A stretch of 64,000 nt of DNA from Amycolatopsis sulphurea. Its GTDB lineage: Bacteria > Actinomycetota > Actinomycetes > Mycobacteriales > Pseudonocardiaceae. The notes beneath the pieces are model-generated. The model searched no databases. It saw only the letters and a list, made by a program, of their open reading frames with translations, and was not told the DNA's origin. The stretch is taken from positions 4,092,001 through 4,156,000 of the forward strand of contig NZ_PDJK01000002.1 in NCBI RefSeq assembly GCF_002564045.1, written 5' to 3'. Shown one piece after another: positions 17,126 to 25,039 of this stretch (positions are counted from its first letter, which is position 1; the number at the start of each line of letters is the position of its first letter). A program made the translations under genes and the position numbers.

Positions 17126-18037
17126 TCAAGGCTGCTCCCGCGATCGCGCGGGCAGGTGGGGATCGGTGAGCGCGCCGTAGGACTCGGGGCGGCGTGCGCC
17201 GAAGATGCGTACTTCGTACTCGCCGGGGACGAACGTCATGGTCTTGGTGCGGGCGCGGGTGAGGTCGAGGTCCGCGGCGAATGTGCCGGGCGTAGCACCG
17301 GCGTCCAGCACCACCTCGGCCTCCGGGCCGACGAGCTGGCTCCGGCCGAGGAACCGCATCCCCGCCTCCTCGTCCGGCCGGTCGGCGATGGCCAGGAAGA
17401 CGTGGTTCTCCCAGGCCCGTACCCGGGGGACGAGGTCGGCCAGCGTGGTCGCCGTGTCCGGCCACGCGGTCGGCATGGCGATCAGATCCGCCCCGGTGAG
17501 CGCGAGTTCGCGGGCGGATTCCGGGAACCGCAGATCGAAGCAGATCATCAGGCCGATCCGGCCGGCCGGGATGTCGAACACCCGCGGCGCGCCGTCGTCG
17601 CCCGGTGCGACGAACCGGTCGGCACCCATGAACGGCAAGTGCTGTTTGCGGTAGTGGCCCAGCCGTCCACCTGGGCCGAGCGCCAGGGCGGTGTTGTAGA
17701 TGCGGCCGTCGGCGCCGCGCTCCAGGAGGCCGATCACCACGCACAGCCCGGTCCGGCGGACGGCCTCGTGGAGCGGGTCGAGCACCGGGTCGTCGAGCGC
17801 CACGGCCACGCGGTGCACGTGCTCGGCCGTCTCGAACAGATAGCCGTGCAGGAAGCATTCGGGGAAGACGAGCAGCTCGATGCCCTGCGCGGCGGCGTGG
17901 TCGATTTCGCGGACCGCCACCGCGAGGTTGGCCGCCAGGTCGCCGAGCGCGCTGCCTCGCTGGACCACGGCCACCCGCGTGGTGCCCGGGTCGCCCGCTT
18001 CGGACTGGCCCGCTTCGGAGTGGGCTGGACGGCTCAC
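17126..18037 (-). CDS. carbon-nitrogen hydrolase (nitrilase superfamily)
   Basis: About 303 residues with the Glu-Lys-Cys triad: Glu in LLVFPECFLHGY, Lys in GHYRKQHLPF, Cys in GLMICFDLRFPE. This is the amidase/nitrilase-superfamily pattern, including omega-amidases and N-carbamoyl hydrolases. GTG 18037 is preferred: a predicted -35/-10 pair (TTGACA 18073-18068, CAGAGT 18050-18045) would start transcription at about 18038, giving a leaderless message. The longer start ATG 18061 would lie inside the operator. Divergent from the MFS transporter. Substrate unknown, perhaps an amide imported by that transporter. Confidence 0.82.
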   Translation of the reverse strand: MSRPAHSEAGQSEAGDPGTTRVAVVQRGSALGDLAANLAVAVREIDHAAAQGIELLVFPECFLHGYLFETAEHVHRVAVALDDPVLDPLHEAVRRTGLCVVIGLLERGADGRIYNTALALGPGGRLGHYRKQHLPFMGADRFVAPGDDGAPRVFDIPAGRIGLMICFDLRFPESARELALTGADLIAMPTAWPDTATTLADLVPRVRAWENHVFLAIADRPDEEAGMRFLGRSQLVGPEAEVVLDAGATPGTFAADLDLTRARTKTMTFVPGEYEVRIFGARRPESYGALTDPHLPARSREQP

Positions 18038-18053
18038 CGTTACCACTCTGGAG

Positions 18054-18105
18054 TGCTGCATGCAACATGTCAAGGATTGACGTGCTGCATGCAGCATGTA
18101 ACAGT
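18054..18105. promoter_or_regulatory. back-to-back promoters each with a TGCTGCATGCAGCA-type operator
   Basis: TGCTGCATGCAACATGT (18054-18070) and TGCTGCATGCAGCATGT (18083-18099) are direct copies 29 bases apart, each palindromic at its core. The second fills exactly the 17-base spacer between TTGACG (18077-18082) and AACAGT (18100-18105) of a plus-strand promoter. The first lies in the spacer of the minus-strand promoter TTGACA...CAGAGT. Binding would block both promoters. Confidence 0.6.
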
Positions 18106-18182
18106 CGCGAAGACGCCCCTTCGCGTCGCGCGGAGCGGACGCCCGAAGTTCGTCACCAGCAAGCCCATGAAAGGTAACCGAG

Positions 18183-19502
18183 TTGAGTACGGTCGCACGG
18201 ACCGACGAGCAGCGCCGCGAGTTCTCGAAGCGCGCCTTCCGCCGGATCGTGCCCCTGCTCTGCCTGGTGTATGTGGTCAGTTTCCTGGACCGGACCAACA
18301 TCGGGTTCGCGAAGGACCGTCTCCAGGCCGATCTCGGGATCTCCGCAGCCGCCTACGGACTGGGCGCCGGCCTGTTCTTCCTGACCTACGCGCTGCTCGA
18401 AGTGCCGAGCAATCTGGTGCTGCGCAAGGTGGGCGCGCGATGGTGGATCGCCCGGATCATGATCACCTGGGGCCTGCTGTCCGCGGCGACGGCCTTCGTG
18501 CGGGGCGAGGTCTCGTTCTACGTGCTGCGGCTGCTGCTCGGCGCGGCGGAGGCCGGGCTGTTCCCCGGCGTCATCCTGTACTTCACGTATTGGTTCACAC
18601 GCGCTGAGCGGGCCAAGGCCAACGGGTACTTCCTGCTGGGCGCTTCGATCGCCAACATCGTCGGCTCCCCGCTCGCCGGGGCGTTGCTGAGCATCGACGG
18701 CGCGGGCGGGTTGCACGGCTGGCAGTGGCTGTTCCTCGCCGAGGGCGCGCCCGCGGTCGTGCTCGCCTTCGTGATCCTCCGGGTGCTGCCCGATTCCCCG
18801 GCGAGAGCCTCCTGGGTCAGTGCGGAGGAGGCGCGTGATCTGCAGGAGCGGCTCGACGCCGAGGCCGGTCCCGAGCCGGCGCGGCACCCGGTCCGGCAGG
18901 TGCTGCGCGACCCCCAGATCGTGCTGGCGATCGTGGTCTATTTCTGCCACCAGGTCGCGATCTACGCGGTCGCCTATTTCCTGCCCGGGATCATCGGGCG
19001 GTCCGGCTCGCTGAGCCCGCTCCAGACCGGGCTGCTCGCGATGCTGCCCTGGCTCGCCTCCGGGATCGGCGCGCTGGTGCTGCCGAGGCTGGCCACCACG
19101 GCCGCCCGCGCCCGGCTGCTGATCGCGATCGCACTGCTGGTGATGGCGGGCGGTTTCCTGGTAGGCCTCGTCGCCGGTCCGGTGCTCGGGCTGGTCGGAC
19201 TGTGTGGGTCCGGCTTCGTGTTCTGGTGCGTCAACTCCACGATCTTCACCTTCCCGTCCTCCCGGCTCGCCGGTGCCGCGCTGGCGGGCGGGCTGGCGTT
19301 CGTGAACTCCTGCGGGATCCTCGGCGGCTTCGCCGGCCCCTATCTGATGGGGCTGGCCGAGAACTCCACCGGCGATCCCGCTTCGGGCCTGTGGATTGTC
19401 GTGGTGCTGCTCGTGCTCGCCGCCGCGCTCGCGATGGCGCTCCGGCAGGGCGCCGCCCGCAAAGCCGATCCGGCGCGGCGGGAAAGTGATCTACGGAAGT
19501 GA
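18183..19502 (+). CDS. MFS transporter, anion:cation symporter family
   Basis: 439 residues with 12 predicted membrane segments. LVYVVSFLDRTNIGFAKDRL in the first segment and loop is diagnostic of the ACS family (hexuronate, glucarate/galactarate and tartrate symporters). TTG 18183 has GAAAGG about 9 bases upstream. Followed by a LysR regulator and a glucarate-pathway dehydratase, so glucarate, galactarate or a related dicarboxylate is the likely cargo. Confidence 0.87.
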   Translation: MSTVARTDEQRREFSKRAFRRIVPLLCLVYVVSFLDRTNIGFAKDRLQADLGISAAAYGLGAGLFFLTYALLEVPSNLVLRKVGARWWIARIMITWGLLSAATAFVRGEVSFYVLRLLLGAAEAGLFPGVILYFTYWFTRAERAKANGYFLLGASIANIVGSPLAGALLSIDGAGGLHGWQWLFLAEGAPAVVLAFVILRVLPDSPARASWVSAEEARDLQERLDAEAGPEPARHPVRQVLRDPQIVLAIVVYFCHQVAIYAVAYFLPGIIGRSGSLSPLQTGLLAMLPWLASGIGALVLPRLATTAARARLLIAIALLVMAGGFLVGLVAGPVLGLVGLCGSGFVFWCVNSTIFTFPSSRLAGAALAGGLAFVNSCGILGGFAGPYLMGLAENSTGDPASGLWIVVVLLVLAAALAMALRQGAARKADPARRESDLRK

Positions 19503-19554
19503 TTTTCCGGCCGTCGCCGCATTGCGTGATCACGGGGGATCGGAGGATCCGGAA

Positions 19555-20463
19555 ATGATGTCATTCGCCCAGCTGCGCTGTTTCGTCGCGGTCGCCGAGG
19601 AATTGCATTTCGGCCGCGCCGCCCATCGGCTGCAGATGACCCAGCCGCCGCTGAGCAGGCAGATCGCGTTGCTGGAACAGGAACTGAAGGTCGTCCTGTT
19701 CGACCGCTCGCGTCGCTCGGTGCGGCTGACCAGGGCGGGTGCGGCGTTCCTCGACGAGGCGCGGCAGTTGCTGCGCGGCGCGGAGCGGGCGGCCGAGACC
19801 GCCCGTCTGGTGTGCACCGGCCGGCGCGGCAGGCTCTCCATGGGCTTCACCGCGGCGAGCGCGTATCGCAACCTCGGGCAGGTCCTGCTGCCGATCCAGC
19901 AACGGCTGCCGGAGGTGGAGATCTCCTTGCGGGAGATGGTCAGCGGGGTCCAGCTGGACGCGCTCTCCAACGGGGAGCTGGACCTGGCCATGATCCGCCC
20001 GCCGGTGCGGCGCGACGACATCGAGTCGCGGATCCTGCACCGGGAGGGACTGGTCGCCGCGATTCCGCGCGGCAGCGACCTCGCGCGCAGCGGGGAACCG
20101 CTGACCCCGGCCGATTTCGACGGCCGTGATCTGATCATGTACCGGCCGCCGGAGGCGCGGTATTTCCATGATCTGATCACCCGGATCTTCCACGACGCCG
20201 GGGCCACCCCGCACTATCCGCACCACCTCGCCCAGATCCACTCGATGCTGGCGCTGGTCAACGTCGGTCTCGGCGCGGCGCTGGTGCCCGAGACCGCGGC
20301 CGAGGTGCGCTACCCGGGGGTCGAGTTCCGCCCGGTCCGGCTGCCCGACTGGGGACGCGTCGAGCTGGCGATCGCCTGGCGGCGGGACAACGGCAACCCC
20401 GCGCTGGCGGCCGCCCTGGACACGCTGCGCCCGCCCGTGCACGGTGTGCCAGTAGTCGGCTGA
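19555..20463 (+). CDS. LysR-family regulator
   Basis: 302 residues. The HTH is at the N-terminus (FVAVAEELHFGRAAHRLQMT, QPPLSRQIALLEQEL), followed by a periplasmic-binding-like effector domain similar to BenM/CatR-type LysR proteins. GGAGG lies 8 bases before ATG 19555; a second ATG follows directly. It sits between transporter and dehydratase, all on the same strand. The 158-base gap after it, before the dehydratase, probably contains a LysR-controlled promoter. Confidence 0.87.
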   Translation: MMSFAQLRCFVAVAEELHFGRAAHRLQMTQPPLSRQIALLEQELKVVLFDRSRRSVRLTRAGAAFLDEARQLLRGAERAAETARLVCTGRRGRLSMGFTAASAYRNLGQVLLPIQQRLPEVEISLREMVSGVQLDALSNGELDLAMIRPPVRRDDIESRILHREGLVAAIPRGSDLARSGEPLTPADFDGRDLIMYRPPEARYFHDLITRIFHDAGATPHYPHHLAQIHSMLALVNVGLGAALVPETAAEVRYPGVEFRPVRLPDWGRVELAIAWRRDNGNPALAAALDTLRPPVHGVPVVG

Positions 20464-20621
20464 CGTGCCCCGTCCCGGTGATTCATTCCTTGTATCGGTA
20501 CCGCCGAAAATGGTGTTGGACGTCATTCGCTTCATTTATCTAGGCTCAGCCGAACACGCGGATCCGTGCCCGGTCCGGCTTCCGCGGACAATCTTGCCGA
20601 TCGCAGAGGAGAGCAAAGCCG

Positions 20622-21557
20622 ATGCCCGCGTTCACCCCGGCCGAACTGGCCGAGAAACTCGGTTCCGGGCTGTTGTCGTTCCCGGTCACCCATTTCACTC
20701 GCCAGTTGCTGTTCGATGAATCCGGTTACCGGGAGAACATCGCGCGGCTCGGCCGGTACGACGTCGCAGGCCTGTTCGCCGCGGGCGGGACGGGCGAGTT
20801 CTTCTCACTCGCCCCCGCCGAGATCGGCGCCGTGGTCCGGGCGGCGGTGGCCAGCGCCCCCTCGGGCACGCCCATCCTCGCGCCCGCCGGGTACGGCACC
20901 GCGCACGCGATCTCCCTGGTGAACGACGCCGAGGCGGCCGGTGCGGACGGTGTGCTGCTGTTCCCGCCCTACCTCACCGAGTCTTCGCAGGAGGGTTTGG
21001 CCGAGCACGTGCGCGCGGTCTGCGCGGCCACCTCGCTCGGGGTCGTCGTGTACAGCCGGGCGAACGCGATCTACGCGCCCGAGACGGTGGCCACGCTCGC
21101 CGCGGAATGCCCGAACCTGATCGGTTTCAAGGACGGCGTCGGCGATCTGGAGGCCATCACCCGGATCCACGCGCTGCTCGGCGACCGGCTGGTCTACATC
21201 GGCGGCCTGCCGACCGCGGAGACTTTCGCCCTGCCGTATCTGGAATTGGGGGTGACGACCTACAGCTCGGCGATCTTCAATTTCCTGCCCGGCTTCGCGC
21301 TCGATTTCTACGCCGCGGTGCGGACCGGCGACCGCACGCGGGTCCGGCAGCTGCTCGCCGAGGTAGTGCTGCCCTACACCGCGATCCGCGACCGCAAACC
21401 CGGCTACGCGGTGAGCATCGTCAAGGCGGGCATGGACGTCACCGGCTTCCCGGCCGGCCCGGTCCGCCCCCCGCTGACCGGCCTTGACCAGGACGAACGG
21501 ACCCTCTTGGCGGCGATCGTCGAACGGGCCGGGACCTTCCTCGGCCGGGCCGCTTGA
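20622..21557 (+). CDS. kdgD: 5-dehydro-4-deoxyglucarate dehydratase
   Basis: A 311-residue member of the DapA/NAL superfamily. GGTGEFFSL (residues 55-63) is the substrate carboxylate loop, Tyr144 in VVVYSRAN the proton relay, and Lys170 in NLIGFKDGVGD the Schiff-base lysine. YSSAIFNFLP and GFPAGPVRPPL are typical of KdgD, which converts 5-dehydro-4-deoxy-D-glucarate to 2,5-dioxopentanoate. With the ACS transporter it forms part of a glucarate/galactarate route. The dehydrogenase and glucarate dehydratase are not in the window. Confidence 0.88.
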   Translation: MPAFTPAELAEKLGSGLLSFPVTHFTRQLLFDESGYRENIARLGRYDVAGLFAAGGTGEFFSLAPAEIGAVVRAAVASAPSGTPILAPAGYGTAHAISLVNDAEAAGADGVLLFPPYLTESSQEGLAEHVRAVCAATSLGVVVYSRANAIYAPETVATLAAECPNLIGFKDGVGDLEAITRIHALLGDRLVYIGGLPTAETFALPYLELGVTTYSSAIFNFLPGFALDFYAAVRTGDRTRVRQLLAEVVLPYTAIRDRKPGYAVSIVKAGMDVTGFPAGPVRPPLTGLDQDERTLLAAIVERAGTFLGRAA

Positions 21558-21591
21558 GCCGATGGCGGGGCGGTCCGGTGCTGGTGGCGTT

Positions 21592-21827
21592 GTGAAGGGA
21601 CCCTTCACGGACTCTGGGCCGGTGGCGGGGTGGTCTGGCGTAGCTGGCGGCGCTGTGAAGGGTCCCTTCACGGACATCGAGCCCATTGCGTGGCGGTTCG
21701 AGGATGCCTGGCGTGCTGTGAAGGTGCCTTTCACGGACTTTGGGCCGGTGGCGGGGTGGTCCGGAGACGCCGACGGGTCTGTGAAGGGTCCCTTCACGGA
21801 CTCTGAGTCCGTGAAGGGACCCTTCAC
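21592..21827. repeat. five GTGAAGGGNCCCTTCAC palindromes in tandem array
   Basis: Copies at 21592-21608, 21655-21671, 21718-21734 (degenerate), 21781-21797 and 21811-21827, about 63 bases apart for the first four. The last two form one large hairpin (arms 21781-21803/21805-21827). The array begins 35 bases after the kdgD stop, in line with transcription termination. Confidence 0.88.
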
Positions 21828-21900
21828 TACCTTCAGCCGGGCCGAGAATCGCCGTCGCGCCGCACTTGCCGTCGCGCCGCACCCACCCCGGTGCTCGTCA

Positions 21901-22020
21901 CCCCGCCGCACCCCCGATCCCGTCGCCCTCGCCGCCCCCGCCACCCCAGTGCCCCCGCCACCCCGCCGCACCCCCGATCCCGTCGCCCTCGCCGCCCCCG
22001 CCGCACCCGCCACCCCGGTG
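21901..22020. repeat. 60-bp tandem repeat, two units
   Basis: The segments 21901-21960 and 21961-22020 are near-identical, very C-rich units starting CCCCGCCGCACCCCCGATCC. Diverged fragments extend on both sides. The 270 bases from 21830 to 22100 hold nothing else I can identify, and long frames across them encode low-complexity Pro/Arg. Confidence 0.8.
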
Positions 22021-22289
22021 CTCGCCATCCCACCCCGTCGCCGCACTCGCCACCCCGGTGTCGCCGGCGCAGCCGTCCCCGGCCGGAGAACCCGCCCGAG
22101 GTCGTCGATCCATCCCTTGCCAGGCCGGAAAACCACCTCCCCCGGCCGCAGATCCCGCCCCCTCCGGGCCGCCGCCCGGGGCACCATCCCCCTTCCACCG
22201 TTGTGAGGACCCCATGACACCGCAAACATCGACACCGCCGGAGCAGACTCCGTCCGCGGGCCACACCCGAGGTGAGGGGAGCGTGCGCG

Positions 22290-23126
22290 GTGTCCACTTC
22301 TGATCTCCGCAGCACTGCTGCGCACTCCACCGTGCCCGTGGCGGAAAAGACCCGGCGGCGTGGCCCGAACCGGGACGCGGTTGTCGCGGCGGTCAAGGCC
22401 GTGGCCGGGATCATCGGCATCTTCGCGGTGTGGCAGATCGCGGTGGCCATCTTCGATCCGCCGGAATTCCTGTTGGTCGGGCCGTTTTCGGCGTTCGCCG
22501 AGCTGGCCAAGCGGCCGGAGTACTTCCTGAGCAACACTTTCGTCACGCTCCAGGAGGCGCTCGCCGGGTTCGCGCTCGGCACGGCGCTGGGCGTGCTGTG
22601 CGGGGCGGCGCTGCACTACTCGTCGACGGTGCGCAGCTTTCTTTACCCGGCGCTGATCGCGATCGACACCATCCCGAAGGTGGCGCTCGCGCCGCTGTTC
22701 ATCGTGTGGTTCGGGTTCGGTTTCGAGTCGAAGGCCTTCGTGGCCATGGCGATCGCGTTCTTCCCGCTGGTGATCAACACCTACGACGGGCTCAGCTCGG
22801 TCCCGCACGAGCTGCAGGAGCTGGCCCGGATCAACAAGGCCTCGCAGTGGAAGAAGATGACGAAGATCGAGTTCATCCACGCGCTCCCGGCGGTGCTCTC
22901 CGGCGCGAAGATCTCGATCTCGCTGGCCGTCGGCGGTGCCGTGGTCGGCGAGTTCATCGCCGGTTCGAAGGGGCTGGGCTACGTGATCCTGCTCGCGAAC
23001 AGCCAGGTCGACCTGGCGTCGATGTTCGCCGCGTTCATCATCCTCGCGGTGATCGCGCTGGCGTTGTTCTTCCTCGTGGATCAAGCGGGACGCAGGCTCG
23101 TCCCGTGGAAGAACCACTCGAGCTGA
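22290..23126 (+). CDS. ABC transporter permease (SsuC/ThiX/TauC type)
   Basis: 278 residues with about six membrane segments and the BPD_transp_1 coupling helix (ELARINKASQWKKMTKIEF). IDTIPKVALAPLFIVWFGFG is typical of permeases for sulfonate, nitrate, taurine and pyrimidine precursors. GTG 22290 is chosen because GGGGAG lies about 8 bases upstream; GTG 22272 is an alternative. First gene of an importer operon; binding protein and ATPase follow. Confidence 0.87.
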   Translation: MSTSDLRSTAAHSTVPVAEKTRRRGPNRDAVVAAVKAVAGIIGIFAVWQIAVAIFDPPEFLLVGPFSAFAELAKRPEYFLSNTFVTLQEALAGFALGTALGVLCGAALHYSSTVRSFLYPALIAIDTIPKVALAPLFIVWFGFGFESKAFVAMAIAFFPLVINTYDGLSSVPHELQELARINKASQWKKMTKIEFIHALPAVLSGAKISISLAVGGAVVGEFIAGSKGLGYVILLANSQVDLASMFAAFIILAVIALALFFLVDQAGRRLVPWKNHSS

Positions 23127-23140
23127 GCGGGGGAGTGAAG

Positions 23141-24184
23141 ATGCGGATACGGAACTCGGCGCCGCGAACCCGCCGGTGGACGGCCGTCGCCGCGATGGCG
23201 GCGCTGCTCGCGACGCTCGCCGGCTGCGGCAGCTCGGACGGGCGCGACTCGATGACGCTGATGCTCGACGTCGGCTACCTCCCGAAGCACGCGCTGTTCG
23301 TCTCGGCGGTGGAGCGTGGTTTCTTTGCGGCAGAAGGCATCGACCTCACGGTGATGCCGGGCTCGGGCTCGACGAACACCGTCACCTCCGTCGAGACCGG
23401 CAAGGTCGACGTCGGCTGGGCGGACTTCGGCGCGACCGTCACCAGCCAGGGGCGCGGCGCCAAGGTCAAGCAGGTCGATCTGCTGCAGGCCAGGTCGGCG
23501 TACGCGGTGGTCGCGCTGGCGGGCAGCGGGATCTCCACGTGGAAGGACCTGCCGGGCAAGACGGTCGCGACCGAGGGCGCCGGTGCGATGACCGCCATGT
23601 GGCCGCTCGCGATGAACAAGCTCGGCCTGAAGCCGGGCGAGGTCAACGTGGTGCACGCTTCGAGCGCGTCGAAGATCCCGGGCCTGCTGGCCCGGCAGTG
23701 GGACGCGAACCTGGCCCTCTACGTCTCCGACGGGCCTGCCATCGACGCGCTCGGCAAGCAGGCCGTCGTGCTGAAGTGGTCCGATCTCGGCATCGACCTG
23801 TACGGCAACGGGATCATCGCCTCCGACGACAAGCTCAAGACCGATCCCGATCAGATCAAGCGGTTCAACCGCGCGATGCAGAAGGGCTACCTCTGGGCGT
23901 GCGCGCATCCGCTGGACGCCGCACACGATTTCCAGAAGGAGGTCTCCGGTTTCGAGGACCGGACGGTCACCCTCGCGATCGGTCAGCAGTGCGCGCTCAA
24001 CTGGGGCAGCGGGCCCGGCGCGGACAAGTTCGGCGTGATGGACGACGCCGGCGTGCGGAAGGTGCTCGACGTGGCCCGCCGCTACCTCGGAATGAACGCC
24101 AAGGCCAAGCTCACCCCGGCCGACGTGTACCGCAACGATTATCTCGAACCGTTGCCGCGCAACGAGAAAATCCAGGCACCGTGA
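23141..24184 (+). CDS. ABC transporter substrate-binding lipoprotein (NMT1/SsuA-like)
   Basis: 347 residues. A signal peptide ends in a lipobox (ATLAGCGSS). The body has the NMT1/ABC-type nitrate-sulfonate-bicarbonate fold: VERGFFAAEGIDLTVMPGSG, SVETGKVDVGWADFG, KDLPGKTVATEGAGA. Ligands in this family range from sulfonates to thiamine precursors and amidines, so the cargo cannot be named. ATG 23141 has GGGGGA about 7 bases upstream. Confidence 0.87.
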   Translation: MRIRNSAPRTRRWTAVAAMAALLATLAGCGSSDGRDSMTLMLDVGYLPKHALFVSAVERGFFAAEGIDLTVMPGSGSTNTVTSVETGKVDVGWADFGATVTSQGRGAKVKQVDLLQARSAYAVVALAGSGISTWKDLPGKTVATEGAGAMTAMWPLAMNKLGLKPGEVNVVHASSASKIPGLLARQWDANLALYVSDGPAIDALGKQAVVLKWSDLGIDLYGNGIIASDDKLKTDPDQIKRFNRAMQKGYLWACAHPLDAAHDFQKEVSGFEDRTVTLAIGQQCALNWGSGPGADKFGVMDDAGVRKVLDVARRYLGMNAKAKLTPADVYRNDYLEPLPRNEKIQAP

Positions 24185-24204
24185 ACGCCGGGACGGAGAA
24201 GAAG

Positions 24205-24984
24205 ATGAACGACGACTACGCCATCTCGATCGAGAACGTCGGCAAGACCTACCGGTCCCGGGACGGGCGGGAGCATCCGGTCCTCAAAGGACTGGACTTC
24301 CGGGTGCGGCCCGGCGAGTTCGTGTCCATCGTCGGCCAGTCCGGCAGCGGGAAAACGACGCTGCTCAAGACGATCTCCGGGCTGCAGGAACCCACCGAGG
24401 GCCGGATCCTGGTCAAGGGCAGGCCGATCAGCGAGGGTGTGGAGGACATCGCGATGGTGTTCCAGGCCCCGGTGCTGCTGCCGTGGCGGAACAACCTGGA
24501 CAACGTGCTGCTGCCGCTGGAATTCCGGGGCACCCGCAACGAGCAGTCCCGCGACTACGCCAGGGAACTGCTGGAGATGGTCGGCTTGGGCGACAAGGCC
24601 AAGCGGTACTCCTACGAGCTCAGCGGCGGGATGCAGCAGCGGGTGGCGATCTGCCGCGCGCTGGTTTCCCGGCCGGAGCTGCTGCTGATGGACGAGCCGT
24701 TCGGCGCGCTCGACGCGATGACCCGGGACTCGATGAACTTCGAGATCCAGCGCATCTGGCGCACCACCGGGTGCAGTGTGCTGTTCGTGACGCACAGTAT
24801 TTCCGAGGCCGTCTGGCTGGGCGACCGGGTGGTGGTCGTGGGCGACAAGCCCGGCCGGATCGTCGCCGACGTCACGATCGACCTGCCCCGGCCGCGGGAC
24901 ACCACGCACCGGTTCTCCCCGGAGTTCTCGGGCTATGTCACGGAGATCGAAGCCCACATCGGGGTCACGGCGGGCATCAGCTGA
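24205..24984 (+). CDS. ABC transporter ATP-binding protein (SsuB/TauB type)
   Basis: 259 residues with Walker A GQSGSGKTT, Q-loop MVFQAPVLLPWRN, signature LSGGMQQR, Walker B LLLMDEPFGALD and H-loop FVTHSISEA. The PWRN after the Q-loop is typical of nitrate/sulfonate-type importers. ATG 24205 has GGAGAAG upstream; a GTG at 24181 overlapping the preceding stop would add eight residues. It energises the adjacent permease. Confidence 0.87.
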   Translation: MNDDYAISIENVGKTYRSRDGREHPVLKGLDFRVRPGEFVSIVGQSGSGKTTLLKTISGLQEPTEGRILVKGRPISEGVEDIAMVFQAPVLLPWRNNLDNVLLPLEFRGTRNEQSRDYARELLEMVGLGDKAKRYSYELSGGMQQRVAICRALVSRPELLLMDEPFGALDAMTRDSMNFEIQRIWRTTGCSVLFVTHSISEAVWLGDRVVVVGDKPGRIVADVTIDLPRPRDTTHRFSPEFSGYVTEIEAHIGVTAGIS

Positions 24985-25039
24985 CCGCCGCAGCCCGTCG
25001 CTGCAGTCCTAAATAGACAGTTATTCGAGAGGAGTGCGA

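Noticed and set aside
21484..22206. Plus-strand frame encoding repeated VKGPFTDSE-type peptides then Pro/Arg-rich sequence
   Set aside because: It is translation of the palindromes and the C-rich tandem repeat; no ribosome site, domain or codon pattern supports a gene.
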